A stretch of 64,000 nucleotides of DNA from assembly GCA_033964015.1 (NCBI GenBank), contig CM066916.1, positions 12,936,501-13,000,500 of the forward strand. Direction: 5' to 3'. Shown in pieces: positions 61,101 through 64,000 of this stretch. Source of the stretch: Scolanthus callimorphus. Taxonomy: Eukaryota > Cnidaria > Anthozoa > Actiniaria > Edwardsiidae. A program made the position numbers and the translations under genes. Position 1 is the stretch's first letter, and the number at the start of each line of letters is the position of its first letter. Under the pieces are notes generated by a model, which worked only from the letters and a program-made list of their open reading frames with translations, ran no database searches and was not told the origin of the DNA.

Positions 61101-62037
61101 ACCCTTTGTGTACCAGTCAGTAAGCTCCACCACAGCTCAGGATATTCATCCAGTGACCCTGCTGTACACTGATCAGTCAAGTTCCAGTGACAGCTCAGGG
61201 TATTCCAGTCACCCTGTTGTGCACCAGTCAGTCAAGTTCCAGTCACAGCTCAGGGTATTCCAGTCACCCTGTTGTGCACCAGTCAGTCAAGTTCCAGTCA
61301 CAGCTCAGGGTATTCCAGTCACCCTGTTGTGCACCAGTCAGTCAAGAAAAAAACAAAATTTCCGAAGGGTCACTGGTTTGCCCTCATCAAAATTTCTGAA
61401 AGGTCATTTTTCCAAATAAAATCCTCAATAGGTGCAACCAAGGAGAAAATACAAAATTTCCGAAGGGTCACTGGTTTGCCCTCATCAAAATTTCTGAAAG
61501 GTCATTTTTCCAAATAAAATCCTCAATAGGTGCAACCAAGGAGAAAAAACAAAATTTCCGAGGGGTCCCTGGGTAGGGTTACTTCAAAATTTCTGAAGGG
61601 GGGAAAATCCAATTTTTCTCCTCAATAGGGGGGTTGTGGATAAAAAATGCAATGGCCCTTACAAAAAAATACAAAAGCCAAGAACACCCAAGAATGTAAT
61701 TAATGGACGCATGATTCGAGATAACTTGAACAATTATTTTATGGTAGAATACCGGTACATTCAACTTAATTTCTTATCAAATAATTTATCAAGAAGGGAA
61801 ACGGCGGGAAATAAGCTTGAGCTTACAATCTACTTAAGTTAATTCCCATGACTTTGTTTTAGCTTTTCAAGCAGAACTATAAGTTAAAACGAGCTAAGAT
61901 TTTACACAGCACTTACCGATACTGGACTGCCCGGCAAACGGACATTCATGATTTAAGAAAATTGTTAAGTCGGCGGAAACAAAAAAACAATCGCTACACT
62001 GATAGCAGCCAGCTTGTGCTTCTTCGTCCGACGCCAT
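49154..62037 (-). CDS. Harbinger Myb/SANT-like partner protein, two exons
   Basis: DNA-binding partner of the transposase. Exon 1 (62037-61917) encodes 40 residues starting MASDEEAQAGCYQCSDC, with C11, C14, C17, H30 and C32 spaced like a small zinc knuckle, and ends in phase 1 at a GTAAGT donor. Exon 2 (49884-49154) opens after a TTTCTTTATAG acceptor and restores a Gly codon across the junction, giving about 283 residues. A trihelix/Myb domain spans residues 73-165 with key Trp75, Trp130 and Trp154 (THWDDNDIKLL, GDQCQRKWNKLEQSF, RKDWKFFDAM). It is followed by a Ser/Ala-rich linker, a basic patch KKGVRRRKRKGR (residues 222-233) that may act as a nuclear signal, and a charged C-terminal helix (238-272). 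Exon 2 is sure; its link to exon 1 over 12 kb rests on phase and position. Confidence 0.75.
52603..52870. mobile_element. 268-bp MITE inside a Helitron-like unit, TA duplication
   Basis: TA on both sides (52601-52602, 52871-52872) splits the sequence GGTATTAATATATAG that is whole in sister units. Ends CTGTGCGGCTACGTCAACCG and the inverse match with one change over about 27 bp. A TA target suggests the Tc1/mariner group. Confidence 0.85.
54008..54314. mobile_element. Double-hairpin MITE inside a Helitron-like unit
   Basis: Two adjacent foldbacks: TTTAGTATAAACCAACTA to TAGTTGGTTTATACTAAA, then ACAATTAGACCTC to GAGGTCTAATTGT. It is inserted a few bases from the TC end of the third unit. Sister of 18621-18903, with which it shares TTCTGATTGGCTGAGCTACT-like words. 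Confidence 0.78.
57101..58559. other. Unassigned stretch between the Helitron array and the minisatellite
   Basis: Begins with one half of a dispersed repeat (57160-57256, GTGATCACAGAAGAAC, TCAGACGGGAAAC) also seen near 9050 and 13455. Short open frames on both strands (57259-57690) show no known domain. It may be the non-repetitive part of the guest element. Confidence 0.4.
58560..61345. repeat. 55-bp minisatellite with higher-order duplication
   Basis: The unit (55 bp where exact, as at 61201-61345) contains TATTCCAGTCACCCTGTTGT and CAGTCAAGTTCCAGTCACAG. A roughly 1.25-kb block is duplicated: the non-repeat insert starting GGTGTCAGGGTCCA occurs at 59470 and again at 60716. Within it a 127-bp step (GAAACCAATTGCAGAG) is repeated near 59742, 59870 and 60990. 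The open Ser/Val/Gln-rich frames are by-products. Confidence 0.9.
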
Positions 62038-62260
62038 CTTGCCAGCTCCACTGATACTCGGCCGAAGACTGGTACGGAGAAAATTTACCGAATCGCTAGC
62101 AAATGGAACGCATTTTCCTGAAATTTTCGAAATTACCGGTTTCTTGGACACGCTCAAAAGGTTGTCCTAAATTTTCGGTAATTTTTCCCCGGGATGGCGC
62201 TTTCCATTTGATTTCTCACCGGTCGTACCGAAATTTTTTGGTAAATGGAAAGCACCCCTG

Positions 62261-64000
62261 GTGTTTGACAAGGAAAATCGTGGCATTCGCGCGTTCGATT
62301 TCAGTTGGAACGGGTTTTGGATGTTGTCAGAGAATTAATCTCACTGTTCGATATGATTTTGTCCGATATTTCTACTGTTAAGGCAATATTTTGTCTTCTC
62401 CAAGTACTGGTGTCGATTTCAGCTAGTTCGAGAAGTCGAATTTTCGACAAAAAAATTGTGAGAATCCTGAAGTTTTCCCAACAACCTCGCCAACTGTTCT
62501 GGAATCTTCAATCTTCCTCCGAGAGATACCGACCAACTTATCCGTGATACGCCGACAGAATTTTCTGCAGGTAATTTTTGAAACTACTGTACTTTACATA
62601 TGCCAATTCAGTATTATCTTCTTGCAAATTTCATGTCATGTAACTTGTTTGTTGTTCCAAACTTCTGTCTACAATTTTGCCCTCTGGTCACGCTTTGTTG
62701 TGCTGTGGTTTAAGTTATTCTTGTATTTTCAGTTTTTCGGACGTTAGCTTATTCGCTTATCTTCAAAATTGGAGTTATTGCATGCTTGCAGTGCTTCCCT
62801 CCTGATTGTCTTGACTTAGAATTTTTGTAGCAACTTAACCAATTTTAGGGGAAGATGTGAGAGTATTTCTGAGATAAAATGAATTTTAGAATTGTCATGA
62901 AAGTTTATAATTCATTTACAATTGTTTACAGTAATATAGTAGCCAAATCCAAGACCAGACTAATGTGATCTGTCATATGGTGCAACTTGGGAAATAAATT
63001 TTCTTCTGGCATCTATTTTTGGTATGTAGCCATTAATGTCAATGCAAGTTTCTAGAATTTTTCTTTTCACATTGTGGGGGAATTTCCACAGAGCAAGGCT
63101 CCAATTAATTCCCAAGTATTTGTAGTAGGTTAGTGTAGGATTCCCAAGTATTTGTAGTAGGTTAGTGTGTTATGATTCATTGAGGGTACAGTGTGGACTA
63201 TTACAGGACTACTTTTCTGCAAAGAAACTCAAGCAGTCGCTGAACAGTCTGAGTTTGATCTTGTATCCACTGCAGACAAAGTGGGTTGTTTTCTAGGGGT
63301 ATCATTATTTTACTGCTATATGAATATGCATGCTGGATGTGATGATACAGTTAAGCAGGGTTTGAGTTTACATTTACAAATTTATTTGAAAACAAAAATA
63401 ATTGAATGGAAATTTGCCTGTTTTTTAAGTACCCTATATCAGAAATGGTCTCTGGAATAGAGCATATTCCAGATGGCTGTCATAACTCACAATAACTATG
63501 CAGTCAATCATATAAATTTTTGTTTAAAATTGGATTTAGTTTCACTACTGCATCACATGACATCAGCTCTACACCCGTATGTACTATAATGTACTGACTC
63601 ATTGTATGCTTCCTTCCAGGTTGCTGGAGCTGTTAGCTACATCCTGCTTCTGCTGATTAAATTGGGCCAGGGACAATATTGATGGAGATAGCAAACACCT
63701 TTGTAGACTTTCATAGATAGTGAATACAAACATAATGCCTGCTGCATTTGGATGGGGTCGGGGGGACATTGAAACTTTCATGGGCCCAATCCTTTTGCCA
63801 CCCAGCTTTATTTAAATGTTGTTTTTAGAAATGGTTCTATAGTGCCATGGCAAGTTATCTAGCCTGAATCAAAGATAAATTGTATGTGTGAGCTAGCTTC
63901 TTTTACAGTAAATATATCAAGTCATTATGCATCAAACCAATGAGGACTTTATTGTGATACTAAGCCCACACATGGGCATATTATATTACCCATATCAGTC
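62261..64000. other. Right flank of the Harbinger element, no gene recognised
   Basis: An open plus-strand segment of about 80 codons (62305-62547, LERVLDVVRELISLFDMIL) lies after a TTTCAG and shortly before a GCAG/GTAATT site at 62571. It could be an exon, but I recognise no family. A 33-bp direct repeat (CCCAAGTATTTGTAGTAGG) lies at 63101-63165. If the P450 gene continues, this is still its intron. Confidence 0.35.

Larger units (their letters stand above)
50126..61658. mobile_element. 11.5-kb TIR element nested in the Harbinger intron, duplication TTA
   Basis: TTA flanks both ends (50123-50125, 61659-61661). The inverted ends begin GGGCCATTGCATTTTT and continue through ATCCACAACCCCCC and TATTGAGGAGAA, about 42 bp with one T-run difference. 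Subterminal TTTCTGAGGGG words repeat at left (50165-50460), and three 98-bp units lie at right (61346-61600). Between them lie a Helitron-like array and a 55-bp minisatellite. No transposase of its own was seen; TTA suggests Harbinger-type mobilisation. Confidence 0.78.
44088..62257. mobile_element. Harbinger-superfamily transposon, 18.2 kb with guest elements
   Basis: The terminal inverted repeats begin GGGTGCTTTCCATTTACC and match over 31 bp with one mismatch. Both sides carry CTG (44085-44087, 62258-62260), the 3-bp duplication expected of PIF/Harbinger. It carries the two genes of that superfamily in convergent layout: a transposase (44240-46481, plus) and a Myb/SANT-like protein (62037-49154, minus). 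Its unusual length comes from a guest TIR element (50126-61658) in the Myb-gene intron; without it the element would be about 6.6 kb. Both genes look intact, so autonomy is possible but not shown. Confidence 0.82.

Noticed and set aside
58560..61345. Ser/Gln/Val-rich repeat protein
   Set aside because: The frames follow the 55-bp minisatellite in all phases; no start context, splice sites or domain.
62305..62547. Possible P450 exon 2
   Set aside because: It is open and near splice-like sites, but the sequence lacks the expected P450 motifs after the first exon.

Overview
This is animal nuclear DNA: genes are split by GT-AG introns, intergenic space is packed with short inverted-repeat transposons and minisatellites, and there are no bacterial-style operons. 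The repeat style (poly-G/poly-C bearing elements, many MITEs, L2/CR1-type LINEs, Harbinger and Helitron elements) together with the host genes suggests a cnidarian such as a stony coral or anemone. That placement is an inference; no species is claimed.

Layout. 1-10,794 (minus strand): an ADAM12/19-like membrane metalloprotease gene, from its signal-peptide exon (10,794) to the zinc-site exon (1,212); the remaining 3' exons probably lie left of the window. 10,795-18,312: intergenic, a nest of DNA transposons inside one another plus a broken LINE tail. 18,313-36,090 (minus strand): a nine-exon Caprin gene (RNA-granule protein; HR1 region in exons 1-6, RGG tail in exons 8-9), whose introns hold an antisense LINE, a split minisatellite, a tRNA-like sequence, an AAGCTC array and several MITEs. 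36,219-41,163: three TIR elements, two of which carry minisatellites (121-bp and 43-bp units). 42,339-42,553 (plus strand): the first exon of a cytochrome P450. 44,088-62,257: a Harbinger-superfamily transposon with an uninterrupted transposase gene (plus strand) and a zinc-finger/Myb-SANT partner gene (minus strand), arranged convergently. 62,258-64,000: no recognised gene.

The most interesting structure is the Harbinger locus. Its 31-bp terminal repeats and 3-bp duplication (CTG) are still visible, but it is 18.2 kb long because the single intron of the Myb-like gene has been filled by a second TIR element (50,126-61,658, TTA duplication). That guest is itself mostly repeats: a head-to-tail array of roughly 1.05-kb Helitron-like units, themselves hit by two further MITEs, followed by a higher-order 55-bp minisatellite. 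Without the guest the Harbinger would be about 6.6 kb and the intron about 0.5 kb.

The two host genes are clearly recognisable exon by exon, but several exons are off frame by single bases (mostly in or next to homopolymers), and Caprin exon 5 carries an 11-bp tandem duplication. The Harbinger genes show no such breaks. Either the assembly has residual indel errors or these loci are decaying copies; the sequence alone cannot decide.
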